A DNA stretch of 34,507 nt from Syntrophobacter sp. SbD2. Lineage in GTDB: Bacteria; Desulfobacterota; Binatia; UBA9968. Made by a program: the position numbers and the translations under genes. Positions 15,270 to 24,523 of this stretch are shown here, piece after piece. The stretch lies in assembly GCA_945889495.1 (NCBI GenBank), contig CAMDBU010000054.1, positions 1 through 34,507 of the forward strand, in the 5' to 3' direction. A model generated the notes under the pieces. That model was not told the DNA's origin and made no database searches. It was given only the letters and a program-made list of their open reading frames with translations. The first letter of the stretch is position 1. Each line of letters begins with the position of its first letter.

Positions 15270-15341
15270 ACAAATGGATAATGGACAATTGATAATTGAT
15301 AATGGGGGGAGGGGAATTATCCATTATCAATTATCCATTGT
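15270..15341. repeat. Heptamer-based inverted repeat between vWA and DUF4159 genes
   Basis: The left arm (15270-15303) is four degenerate 7-bp units: ATGGATA, ATGGACA, ATTGATA, ATTGATA. The right arm (15316-15341) is three units of the opposite sense: ATTATCC, ATTATCA, ATTATCC. A G-rich loop lies between. The arms pair almost fully. The AT-rich composition differs strongly from the genes on both sides. It resembles the short tandem heptamer repeats reported in cyanobacteria and some other phyla. Confidence 0.75.
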
Positions 15342-15343
15342 TT

Positions 15344-17431
15344 TTAAAACCGCTGCCCCAGCCATCCCTCAAATAACAGCGTCACGATCAAAAGAGCCAA
15401 CAACGGCAGTGCCAAATCAACCCGCTTGCCGCCTTCTTTCAGCGCCGAGACGTCGACCACTTCGGTGCGGATCGGTTTTAGTTTTTCGGCCAACTCGGCG
15501 GCGCCGATTTCGTCCAGGCGCGATTCCAAGAACGGTGGGTTGACGGCGTAGATTTGCGGTGCGCCGCTGTCTTTGTCGCCGCCGGCGCTGAGCGCTAGCC
15601 GGTAAATGCCGGCTTTGTCGTTGTCGTCCACAGTCGCCACGGCGCGGTCTTTGGCGCCGGCGATGGCGACTTCGTTGGTTTGCTTGTCCGGTTTGGTGAT
15701 GCGCAGGTTGCGGCCGGTGAAAGTGGCCGGGAACGATAATTCTTTGCTGGCGCCGACGGCGATGCCGGCGTCGAGATTGCCGCGTTTGCCGCCGGCGAGA
15801 TATTGGGTCAGCGATTGGATCAGCGGCAGGAATACCGTTTTCACCGGCAGATCGCTCCAGTCGCGGTCAGCGCTGGTGGCGATCAACATGACTTTGCCGG
15901 CGCCGACTTTTTGTTCGAGCAGGAGCGGCTCGCCGTTGGCGAGCGCGATCAGCGGCTTGCCGGCGGCGCGCTGGTAGCCCCACACGCGGACGCTCTTGAT
16001 CGATTCCTGCAAGATACTGTCGGAGAGATTTTGCAGCGCCGGATGGGTGAGATCGATCTTGTCGATCTTCTCGCCGGTGGATTCCAGGCCGGTTTTCTTG
16101 TCGCGCAGTTGAGCTGGCAACGTGCCGGCGAGTTTCTGGTTGTAGCTGTCGGCGGAAAACTTATCGCCGGCGAAGATCAGCAGGCCGCCGCCCTGGCGGA
16201 GAAAACTTTGCAGCTTGGTGACGAAGCCGTCGGGAAGCGTAGCTAGATTGGCCAGCATCACCACCTGATAGTTTTCCAAATTGACGGCACCCAAACCGTC
16301 GGGCAAGACCACCGTGGGCAGAAACAGCGACGCGTCGCGCTCGCCGGAGGGATTGAGCGCGCGGGTGAGAAAAAACGTTTCGCTCTGCACCAGGGCAGTC
16401 TGCGGGTCGCCGTCGACCAATAGGATTTTCAATTTATCCTGGGCATCGATGGCGAAGTTGGCTACTGGGTTGCCGGCCAAGCCGTCCTTCTTGAGAATGA
16501 TCTGCCCGGCATGGGCGCCGGCCTGATTGATGCGGGTCTGAAAGCTCACCGAGGTCTCGCCCTTAGCGGGAATGTTGGCGAGCTTTTGTTCCTTGTTCTG
16601 GCCGTCGATGGAGAGTTGCACGAGTAGCTCTTTGATTTCCGTGCCGCCGAAGTTGGCCACCGTGGCTTCGATCTGCAACGGCAGGTTGACGCCGACGCCT
16701 TGGCCGCCCAGCCGGACCTCTTTGACCGCGCCGTTGAGCGGCTGCTGCTTTCTGCCGATGCGGATCACTTTCAACGGGATTGATGGATCAGCTTGTTTGA
16801 GCGAGGCGACGGAAAATTGATCCCAGCCGGTGAGCGCCATATCGGTGACGATGCGGATCTCTTTTTGCCCCGCTGGTTGGTTGAGGAGTTCGTAGGCTTT
16901 GCTCAGCGCGGCGGGCAGGTTGGCGCTGCCGTCGGCGATTTCGATATTCGCTATGTCTTTGGTTAAGACGCTCTTCTGATCTTTGAGACGGAAGGCTTCC
17001 TTACCGTTAACATTGGTCGGGATCACCGCGGCGCGGTCGCCTTCGTTCAATCCGCCGATGAGCAAGGTCGCGGCTTCCTTGGCTTGCTTGAAACCGTTGC
17101 CGTCGCCGGACCAGGTCATGCTGAGCGAATTGTCGAGGATCAACACCAGCGACAACGGCCCGCCGCCGGCGAACAGGCCGGCGCCGGTTTGAAAGATCGG
17201 GTTGGCGAGGAGCAGCGCCAGGCAGATCACCGCCAGGGTGCGTAGCGCCAAGAGCAGCCAGTGGCGCAAGCGATAGCTGCGCGAGATGCGCTTCTGCGAC
17301 AAGAGGATAAAGCGCACGGCGGGAAAGCGGATGCGCTTCAAGCGCCGCCGGTTGAGCAAATGAATCAAGATCGGCAAGGACGCCGCGGCCAGGCCGAAGA
17401 GAAACAAGGGGTAGAGAAAAAACACCGACAT
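15344..17431 (-). CDS. BatA-like vWA membrane protein
   Basis: A 695-residue protein. Residues 1-80 are the Aerotolerance/BatA N-terminal region: helix 6-26 (LYPLFLFGLAAASLPILIHL), the basic HLLNRRRLKRIRFPAVRF segment and a second helix (about 58-78). The vWA domain follows with MIDAS motif LILDNSLSMTW and IVTDMALTGWD. Then come Ig-like strands and a GATase-like domain (KILLVDGDPQT, MLANLATLPDGF, QGGGLLIFAGDKF), and a last helix (about 672-690, LALPLLALLIVTLLFEGW). The domain order is the same as in the gene at 12236-14500. ATG at 17431 lies 6 bases after the DUF58 stop. In Bacteroides BatA and BatB form membrane complexes; the role here is inferred to be similar, a membrane partner of MoxR. 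Confidence 0.82.
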   Translation of the reverse strand: MSVFFLYPLFLFGLAAASLPILIHLLNRRRLKRIRFPAVRFILLSQKRISRSYRLRHWLLLALRTLAVICLALLLANPIFQTGAGLFAGGGPLSLVLILDNSLSMTWSGDGNGFKQAKEAATLLIGGLNEGDRAAVIPTNVNGKEAFRLKDQKSVLTKDIANIEIADGSANLPAALSKAYELLNQPAGQKEIRIVTDMALTGWDQFSVASLKQADPSIPLKVIRIGRKQQPLNGAVKEVRLGGQGVGVNLPLQIEATVANFGGTEIKELLVQLSIDGQNKEQKLANIPAKGETSVSFQTRINQAGAHAGQIILKKDGLAGNPVANFAIDAQDKLKILLVDGDPQTALVQSETFFLTRALNPSGERDASLFLPTVVLPDGLGAVNLENYQVVMLANLATLPDGFVTKLQSFLRQGGGLLIFAGDKFSADSYNQKLAGTLPAQLRDKKTGLESTGEKIDKIDLTHPALQNLSDSILQESIKSVRVWGYQRAAGKPLIALANGEPLLLEQKVGAGKVMLIATSADRDWSDLPVKTVFLPLIQSLTQYLAGGKRGNLDAGIAVGASKELSFPATFTGRNLRITKPDKQTNEVAIAGAKDRAVATVDDNDKAGIYRLALSAGGDKDSGAPQIYAVNPPFLESRLDEIGAAELAEKLKPIRTEVVDVSALKEGGKRVDLALPLLALLIVTLLFEGWLGQRF

Positions 17432-17437
17432 GGCGCG

Positions 17438-18325
17438 CTAGTCTCGCCAGCTCAAGTAGCTCGCCAACGCCTGGTCGAGCGGCGTGGCGGTGGAGATCAG
17501 TTGATAATCGATGGCGCTGTCATGGCACTGCTTGCGCATGTTGTCGATGAACTCTTGGACCACTTCCTTGTAGGTGGCGCGGATGGCGCGCGGGTCGGCG
17601 ATCACCTGGAGCTCGGCGGCTTCCAAGTCTTCGAACAAAATATTGCCGTCGAAGGGCAGATCGAGCTCGGCCTGGTCGAGTAAATGAAAGACGATGACGT
17701 CGTTGCCCTTGAAGCGGAACTGGCGCAGCCCTTTGACGATTTGATCGGGCTCGTCGAGCAGATCGGAGATTAAAATCACCAAGCCGCGCCGGCGAATCTG
17801 GCCGGCCAGCTCTTCTAAAATTTTCGCGACGTTGGTTTCTCCGGCCGGGCCGCGGTTCTCCAACGCATGGATGATCTGCAACAGATAGTCGCGCTTGGAG
17901 CGCGGCGGGATGAAGGATTCCACTTTATTCGAAAACGTGATCACGCCGGCGGCGTCCTGCTGTTTCAAGATTAAATAGGCCAGCGAAGCGGTCAGCGTGC
18001 AGGCGTAGTCGAACTTGGTGATGCCGTCCGACGCATAGTTCATCGAGTTGCTGCCGTCGACTAGCATGTAGGCGCGCAGGTTGGTCTCGTCCTCATACTC
18101 CTTGATCATGTAGCGGTCGAATTTGCCGAGCGCCTTCCAGTCGATGCGGCGGATCTCGTCGCCGGGGGAATACTCGCGGTGCTCCTCGAACTCGACGCTG
18201 AACCCCTTGGCCCGGCTCTTATGGACGCCGGACAGTAATCCCTCGACTACCCAGCGCGCGCGCAGGGCGAGGTTGGAAATGCCCGCCAGCACTTTGGGGT
18301 CGAAGTAGTTTTTATCGCTTGTCAC
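17438..18325 (-). CDS. DUF58 protein (vWA-like, MoxR-associated)
   Basis: A 295-residue soluble protein. Its core reads VEFEEHREYSPGDEIRRIDW, the DUF58 signature, followed by KALGKFDRYMIKEYEDETNL and a vWA-type metal motif MLVDGSNSM. The middle carries DAAGVITFSNKV and VILISDLLDEPDQI. GTG at 18325 is chosen as the start because it is the only good codon outside the hairpin to its right; a TTG at 18346 would place the first residues inside that hairpin. In DUF58 families this protein is a standard partner of the MoxR ATPase encoded directly before it (19450-18407), probably as a client or an adaptor. Seven bases separate its stop from the next start. Confidence 0.85.
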   Translation of the reverse strand: MTSDKNYFDPKVLAGISNLALRARWVVEGLLSGVHKSRAKGFSVEFEEHREYSPGDEIRRIDWKALGKFDRYMIKEYEDETNLRAYMLVDGSNSMNYASDGITKFDYACTLTASLAYLILKQQDAAGVITFSNKVESFIPPRSKRDYLLQIIHALENRGPAGETNVAKILEELAGQIRRRGLVILISDLLDEPDQIVKGLRQFRFKGNDVIVFHLLDQAELDLPFDGNILFEDLEAAELQVIADPRAIRATYKEVVQEFIDNMRKQCHDSAIDYQLISTATPLDQALASYLSWRD

Positions 18326-18331
18326 TTTGTG

Positions 18332-18388
18332 AATTCCAGATTCCAAATATTCCGGATTCCGACAATCTGGAAATTGGAATCTGGAATT
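18332..18388. repeat. Perfect 15-bp inverted repeat between MoxR and DUF58 genes
   Basis: AATTCCAGATTCCAA (18332-18346) and TTGGAATCTGGAATT (18374-18388) pair perfectly. A nested near-palindrome (TCCGGATT / AATCTGGA) lies inside, so the whole 57 bp can fold into one long hairpin. It is AT-rich compared with the genes. It could slow or end transcription, protect the mRNA from decay, or be a mobile repeat. Confidence 0.75.
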
Positions 18389-18406
18389 TGTAATGGGCGT
18401 CGCGCC

Positions 18407-19450
<1,044 letters not shown>

Positions 19451-19466
19451 GCTCTTCCTTTGCAAA

Positions 19467-21050
19467 TTAGTTGGCGCGGCCCAAGCTGTCCAGGGTGGTT
19501 CTCGCCTGGCGGGCTTTTTCGGCGTCGCCGAGCACGGTGTAAACTTCGCCGAGCAGACGATAGATCAAGGGATGAAACGGATTCAACTGAATCGCTTCTT
19601 CGAGGACGGCGCGAGCTTCCTTGAAATTCTTCGTCGCATGGTAGCCACGCCCCAACTGGACGTAGGTGTTGGAGCTGTCGGGATCGATGTCGAGGGCTTT
19701 TTTAAATAGCGGCAGCGCTTCCTCGGCGCGGTTCTGTTCGAGCATGACGCGGCCAAGTTTGTTCAAGATTACCGGCGACTGGGGCTGGGCTTGCAGGGCG
19801 CGCTGGTATTCGTTCAAGGCCGCGACTGGCCGCCCCTTGGCGAGCATCTGGTCGGCCAGATGGGTGCGGTTGCGCGCGATGGCGGATTGAATCTCGCGCA
19901 GCTCGACCACTTCTTCATCTTCCTTCTGATCTTTCTTGACGCGCAAGCGGCGCACCCGGCTGCCTTCAATAGATTTCAAACCCTTGGCCTTAAGAAACGC
20001 TTTCCATTTGCTTTCAAATGCGTCGAAGGCCATGCCGTAAACTTTTTCCACCGCTTCCGGCGTCGGTTTGTCTTTCAGTGTCGCCAATAGATCGCGCACG
20101 CCGGCTTTGCCTTTGCTCTGGTTGATGAAGTCGACGGCGGAGGCGGCTTCGGCGTAGGCCAGTTGCACCTGTTCCGGCGTGTCCAAGTGGATCAGCGACG
20201 GTTCCATTTTTTTGAAACCGACGAACTGATTTTTCTCTAGCGCCTGGACGATCAGAGTCTGATTGGCTGGGGTCAGATAATCTTCATGGGCATCCTTGGC
20301 CGGCGCCGGTTTGCGCCAGCGGGTTTCGTAAAAGCGCGCCATGCCTTCGTGCAACCAGATCGGCGCCTGGTTGTTCGACAGGTTGACGATAGCGTAGTGG
20401 AGATACTCATGGCTCAGCGAATCGACCCAGCGGTAGCCGAAGGAGAGCGCCCGCGGCGAGATGATCATCAGTTTATTAAATTTACAGATGCCGACGGCGC
20501 CGGTCTCTTCGATGTCGCGCAAGGACAAGGTCGAGATCGCGTTGAAGCTCGGCGCGTCGGGGGCCACTTCGACGCGGACTTTTTCCTTGGGGTAGTAGCC
20601 GAGTTCGGCGCCGATCGCCTCGTAGGTTTTCTCCAGGGCGTCGAGCGCGTGGGGCACCAGGATGGCGTCGCGCTTGTCGTCGACGTAGAGAATGAAATGG
20701 GCGCTCTCATGGCGCTTGAAGGATTTATGGACGTCGAGGGTGAGCTGGGTGAGCAGCTTCATCGCCTGGCGCCGCGGATCTTTGGAATCGATGGCTAGGG
20801 CGCGGTCGAGAGTCGCCAGCGCTTCCTGGTAGCGCCCTTGGTAGAATTTTATCCGGCCATCGAACTCCAAGGCGGCGGCCGATTTGGGATTGTCCTTGAG
20901 CGCCTTGGCGGCGATCGCCTCGGCTTCGGGAAAGCGCCAGGCTTCGAGAATCTCTTCACCGGCCTTGAACTCGCGCTCGGCTTCGGCGCCGTGGAGTAGG
21001 CCGGACCATAAGCAAAGGCAAAGGAAGAGGGGCGCGATTCGGTACTTCAA
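19467..21050 (-). CDS. Exported TPR protein with an HExxH peptidase domain
   Basis: A 527-residue protein. Residues 1-22 form a signal peptide (MKYRIAPLFLCLCLWSGLLHG). TPR-like helices follow (about 30-100), then a gluzincin-like domain (about 110-350) with HEYLH at 214-218 and a downstream glutamate in LHEGMARFYE (235-242) as the likely third ligand. A second set of TPR repeats (about 400-525) contains PVILNKLGRVMLEQNRAEEA and TYVQLGRGYHATKNFKEA. Such peptidase-MA-like/TPR fusions exist in several phyla but their substrates are mostly unknown. The start is a TTG 7 bases after the DUF4175 stop, the only codon that gives a complete signal peptide; the next ATG is about 95 codons further on. 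A large periplasmic peptidase upstream of moxR is not a usual part of Bat operons. Confidence 0.78.
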   Translation of the reverse strand: MKYRIAPLFLCLCLWSGLLHGAEAEREFKAGEEILEAWRFPEAEAIAAKALKDNPKSAAALEFDGRIKFYQGRYQEALATLDRALAIDSKDPRRQAMKLLTQLTLDVHKSFKRHESAHFILYVDDKRDAILVPHALDALEKTYEAIGAELGYYPKEKVRVEVAPDAPSFNAISTLSLRDIEETGAVGICKFNKLMIISPRALSFGYRWVDSLSHEYLHYAIVNLSNNQAPIWLHEGMARFYETRWRKPAPAKDAHEDYLTPANQTLIVQALEKNQFVGFKKMEPSLIHLDTPEQVQLAYAEAASAVDFINQSKGKAGVRDLLATLKDKPTPEAVEKVYGMAFDAFESKWKAFLKAKGLKSIEGSRVRRLRVKKDQKEDEEVVELREIQSAIARNRTHLADQMLAKGRPVAALNEYQRALQAQPQSPVILNKLGRVMLEQNRAEEALPLFKKALDIDPDSSNTYVQLGRGYHATKNFKEARAVLEEAIQLNPFHPLIYRLLGEVYTVLGDAEKARQARTTLDSLGRAN

Positions 21051-21057
21051 GCGGCGA

Positions 21058-24000
21058 TCACTCGGAAAGATTTTTGAAATAGCGCTCGATCTGCTCTTTC
21101 ATCTGCCGCGGCACGCCCTGCTTGAGAGAGTCGAGAATTTCTTCGCGGAAGTTGCGCGGTGCTTTGTACTCTTCCTTGCCCGGCAGACGGAATTTTTCCG
21201 TGTCGAGGCCGGTGAAGCCCTGCTCGAAGTCGAACTCGGGAAATTGCGGCATGCCCGGCAGCGGCATCATGCTGCCAAAGGGCATGAAGCGGCCCGGCCC
21301 GCCCTGGCGGAACAAGCGAGTCATCGGCATGTTGCCCATCTGGCCGCGTTGGGCCATCTGCTGCATGGACTGCTGCATCTGCTGCTGGGCCTGGCCCAAG
21401 CGTTCCAAGGCCGTGCGCTCCGGCGGCACCGCGCCGCGCGAGTCGAGCTGGCCCAAACGGCCCTGGGCGCTGCCCATGGCTTTGCCGGCCTCGCCGATGC
21501 CCTGGACGATTTTTGGATCGAGCTGGGGGAAGAGCTGAAACAGCGATTCCAACTTTTCATGGAGCGAGTCGGTGCGATCTTTCAAGACATCCTGGCGCTG
21601 GGCCAACTCACGCAGGGCGCGCTTGTCGGCGTCGCTCAAGGCTTGCGCAGGTTCGTTGAGCAACTTCTCCAACTGATTCTTAATGTCGCTGATGCTCTTG
21701 TCCGCCCGCTGGGCTTTGGGCTCCTGCACCGGCGTGCGTTTCTTGGCCAGCTCCTTGCGGATATAACCGTCGCCTTCGTTAAAGCCGGGAAAATCTTTTT
21801 GGCTGAGCTTGGCGATCAAGTTGCGCAACAGCGCGTTCATGGTCGCGTCGTCCATGTTGGTCAGTAGGTTGGGGTCATCGGCTCCCTCGCGGTCAGGGAA
21901 TATCTCGGTCAGCTTGCCCAACTCGGCGATGGAGCGGTTTAAGAATTGATCGAGCTTCGACTTCAACGCCGCGTCGCGTTCGGTCAAGCCGGCGCTATTT
22001 AAATTTTCCGTCTTGACCAGGATCTCCTGCTGCTCGCGGGCGATCTCCTGGAGCTCATTGGTCTGGCGGTTCATCTCGCCCTGCATGCGGCCCATGCTCG
22101 AGGCCATCTGCGAGCGCTGCATGTTTTGCATCGCCGCCACCATCTGGGCCATTTGATTGAACAGTTCTCTGGCCAACTGGCGCGCGCCTTCGATGTCGCC
22201 GGCCTGGAGCTTCTTGCGGATCTCGTCGAGCTCCTTGAACATCTGGTCCATGCCGAGTCCCTGCATCTGCTCGGCGTTCATGAAATCGTCGGGCATCTGC
22301 TGGGCCAACTGGGCCATTTGCTGCTGCAAGTCCATCAGCGATTTGGCCAGATCGGCGATCTGCTTCATGATCGCGTCGAGATTCTTGTCGCCGCTTTGCA
22401 GCTTATCCAGTGAGTCCATCAAGCGCTCTTGGTTGCGTGCCAGGTCCTGGGCGGTGGCGGCGAGCTCCTGCGCCTTCATGCGCTTGCCGATGTCTTCCGA
22501 TAGTAGCGACATGCGCTCGAGTTCGTTGGAGATCTCATCCCGCGCCTTGAGTTTGTCGTCGGTATTGGTCGCTTGCTCTTGCTTGCGTAACAATTCTTCT
22601 TTGGTGAACTCCAGATTGCGCTTGAGGGCGTTCAAGTCGGAGTAGGTGGCGAAATCGGTCATGCGGTCTTTTTCCGTGCGCCGCATAATTTCTTCGGTCC
22701 GCTTGGCGGCGTCGGCTAGGTTTTGCTCGAAGCGCTGGGCCATCTCGGTTGACTGCGGCGTTGGTTTATCGCCGGGATTGGGCGTCTCCAGGTGATCGGC
22801 CAGGAGATTCATCATCCGCGTGTTCAAATCTTTGACCATCTCGGCGATTAGCTGGTGCTCGCCTTTGAGATTCTTAAGCTTCAATCGAATCGACTTCGAC
22901 GTGCCCAACTTGGGACCGGAAATCGTATCGTTGTCGAACACCTGGAGGAAAAACACCGCGTCGTCCTGGTCGCGCAGCCCCAAGCGGCCGAGATCCATCT
23001 TATATTGATCGCGCAGGATCAGCCGCTTGGAGTCGTCCTTGGCGAGGCGAATTTTTTCCTCGCGCTCGCCGATCTTGACGATTAAATTAATCTCGCCGAT
23101 GCCGAAGTCGTCGCGCGCGCTGTATTCTAAATTCAAAATCTCGTCGCCGTTGATCTCCAAGTCCTCGGTGGGGCGGAGCAGATCGACGGTGGGAAAGCCG
23201 TCGGGCTTGACGCGCAGCTCGTAACTGATCGGCGAGTTCTTAAAACCATGCGAGTCTTCGACCAGGATGCGATAGGACTGCGCCTGAAACAGCACCAGGT
23301 TGGCCTGCAGCTTGCGGCCGTCGATCTTGAGCGGGATTTTTTTGCCGTCGTCCATGACGATCTCGGCCTTGACGACGTCTTTGGTCGTCACCGCGTCGAG
23401 ACGTACCGATGAACCCTTCAGCCCTTCGATGTTGCCTTCTGGCGACGTGATTGATCCCAGTCCGGAATAGGCTGGCGGGTAAAGGATCAATTGGATGTTG
23501 GCGATCTCCGGCGTGTCCACCGCCTCGGCGACAAAGGTCGCCGAGGTAAAAGCGCCAGCGACGGCGCGGTAGCGTAGGCTCTTGTCGAGGCGAGCGATCT
23601 TCGAGCTGAACTTGCCGCCGCCAAGATTTTCCATGACGGTTTTTTCCTGGCCGATCAGTTCGCCCTTGGCGTTGGTGCCTTGCCAGGTGATCAGTTCGAG
23701 CGATTGCGGCATGGCGCCGGCAGTTGAGGCCTGGATGGTCACCGTGCTACCGCGCACCACCCGCAAGCCTTTAGGTTCGAGTTCGATGGTGGTCTGGCTC
23801 GGCGGGATGTGATCCAGTGGGTTGGCAAGCATGTTCAAGGTCCCGCCGACCCAGGACGGATTGAGAAAGACCATGGCCGCCACCGGGACGATTAACAATC
23901 CCAGCAGCCGGGCGCTGGCGCGAATTCGACTCCTATCGAGCAGGTCGTCGATTTTCAGCGCCGCGACTTGCTTGCGGGTGGCGCGCAACAGCGCGAACAC

Positions 24001-24378
24001 CATGGTCGTCGAAAAGCCCGGCGTATTCTTGGCCTCGGCGACCTGGGGGTAGAGTTGCAGTGAGTTGATTAAGTTGTTGCGCAGCTTGGGCTGCTTTTCT
24101 TCGATATAGCGCGCCGCCCGTTCTTGCGACAGTCGGCCGAGAAAGCGGTAAAGCGTCCAGGCGATGGCGGCAACCAGGACGATGGCGGTTAAGACGGAGT
24201 AAGCGAGCGGCGCGTAGGGCAGGAGCTGGCGCAGTTGATAGACGCCGAGACCGGCGGCGAATAGCAGCACGGCGCAGATCGCCGTCAGGCAAATTCCCTC
24301 GATGCCTTGGAGCAGCTTGAAGCGCCGGTTAAAGCGCTTCAGGAACGAGGAGAGTTCTTGATATTCTTCCTGCCCCAT
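21058..24378 (-). CDS. DUF4175 large membrane protein
   Basis: A 1106-residue protein starting with three helices (about 26-48, 57-79 and 160-178) followed by a long periplasmic part. The middle holds repeated Ig-like strand blocks (for example ELEPKGLRVVRGSTVTIQAS) and the end is a long coiled coil rich in Q, M, L and E (about 530-980), with a proline/glycine/methionine stretch MPFGSMMPLPGMPQF near residue 1050. This matches DUF4175, a family found with MoxR/vWA genes. The function is unknown; the many coiled-coil segments suggest a scaffold spanning the periplasm. ATG at 24378 is preceded by GGTGA, spaced 4. It is the first gene of the cluster and has a promoter-like sequence upstream. Confidence 0.82.
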   Translation of the reverse strand: MGQEEYQELSSFLKRFNRRFKLLQGIEGICLTAICAVLLFAAGLGVYQLRQLLPYAPLAYSVLTAIVLVAAIAWTLYRFLGRLSQERAARYIEEKQPKLRNNLINSLQLYPQVAEAKNTPGFSTTMVFALLRATRKQVAALKIDDLLDRSRIRASARLLGLLIVPVAAMVFLNPSWVGGTLNMLANPLDHIPPSQTTIELEPKGLRVVRGSTVTIQASTAGAMPQSLELITWQGTNAKGELIGQEKTVMENLGGGKFSSKIARLDKSLRYRAVAGAFTSATFVAEAVDTPEIANIQLILYPPAYSGLGSITSPEGNIEGLKGSSVRLDAVTTKDVVKAEIVMDDGKKIPLKIDGRKLQANLVLFQAQSYRILVEDSHGFKNSPISYELRVKPDGFPTVDLLRPTEDLEINGDEILNLEYSARDDFGIGEINLIVKIGEREEKIRLAKDDSKRLILRDQYKMDLGRLGLRDQDDAVFFLQVFDNDTISGPKLGTSKSIRLKLKNLKGEHQLIAEMVKDLNTRMMNLLADHLETPNPGDKPTPQSTEMAQRFEQNLADAAKRTEEIMRRTEKDRMTDFATYSDLNALKRNLEFTKEELLRKQEQATNTDDKLKARDEISNELERMSLLSEDIGKRMKAQELAATAQDLARNQERLMDSLDKLQSGDKNLDAIMKQIADLAKSLMDLQQQMAQLAQQMPDDFMNAEQMQGLGMDQMFKELDEIRKKLQAGDIEGARQLARELFNQMAQMVAAMQNMQRSQMASSMGRMQGEMNRQTNELQEIAREQQEILVKTENLNSAGLTERDAALKSKLDQFLNRSIAELGKLTEIFPDREGADDPNLLTNMDDATMNALLRNLIAKLSQKDFPGFNEGDGYIRKELAKKRTPVQEPKAQRADKSISDIKNQLEKLLNEPAQALSDADKRALRELAQRQDVLKDRTDSLHEKLESLFQLFPQLDPKIVQGIGEAGKAMGSAQGRLGQLDSRGAVPPERTALERLGQAQQQMQQSMQQMAQRGQMGNMPMTRLFRQGGPGRFMPFGSMMPLPGMPQFPEFDFEQGFTGLDTEKFRLPGKEEYKAPRNFREEILDSLKQGVPRQMKEQIERYFKNLSE

Positions 24379-24465
24379 AATTCACCAATTGATCGGCATC
24401 TTATCCCCGTTTTAGGGGGCTTGTCCATCCCGTGGCGGGCGAAATCATGAGTGGTATCCGCCATC

Positions 24466-24494
24466 CGCATATGCTAAGGAAAACGGATATTCAA
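24466..24494 (-). promoter_or_regulatory. Possible promoter of the DUF4175-MoxR-vWA cluster
   Basis: On the minus strand TTGAAT (24494-24489), a 17-base spacer and TATGCG (24471-24466), about 90 bases before the DUF4175 start codon. Both boxes are moderate matches. A small C4/G4 hairpin (around 24405-24420) lies between it and the gene. The rest of the 145-base divergent gap between DUF4175 and the EutA-like gene shows nothing else I can name. Confidence 0.3.
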
Positions 24495-24523
24495 AAGCGC
24501 TGAGAAAGGACTAGTGAGCCCGC

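Noticed and set aside
18326-18346. A TTG start of the DUF58 gene at 18346
   Set aside because: It lies inside the 18332-18388 palindrome. GTG at 18325 is closer to the conserved domain start and outside the hairpin.
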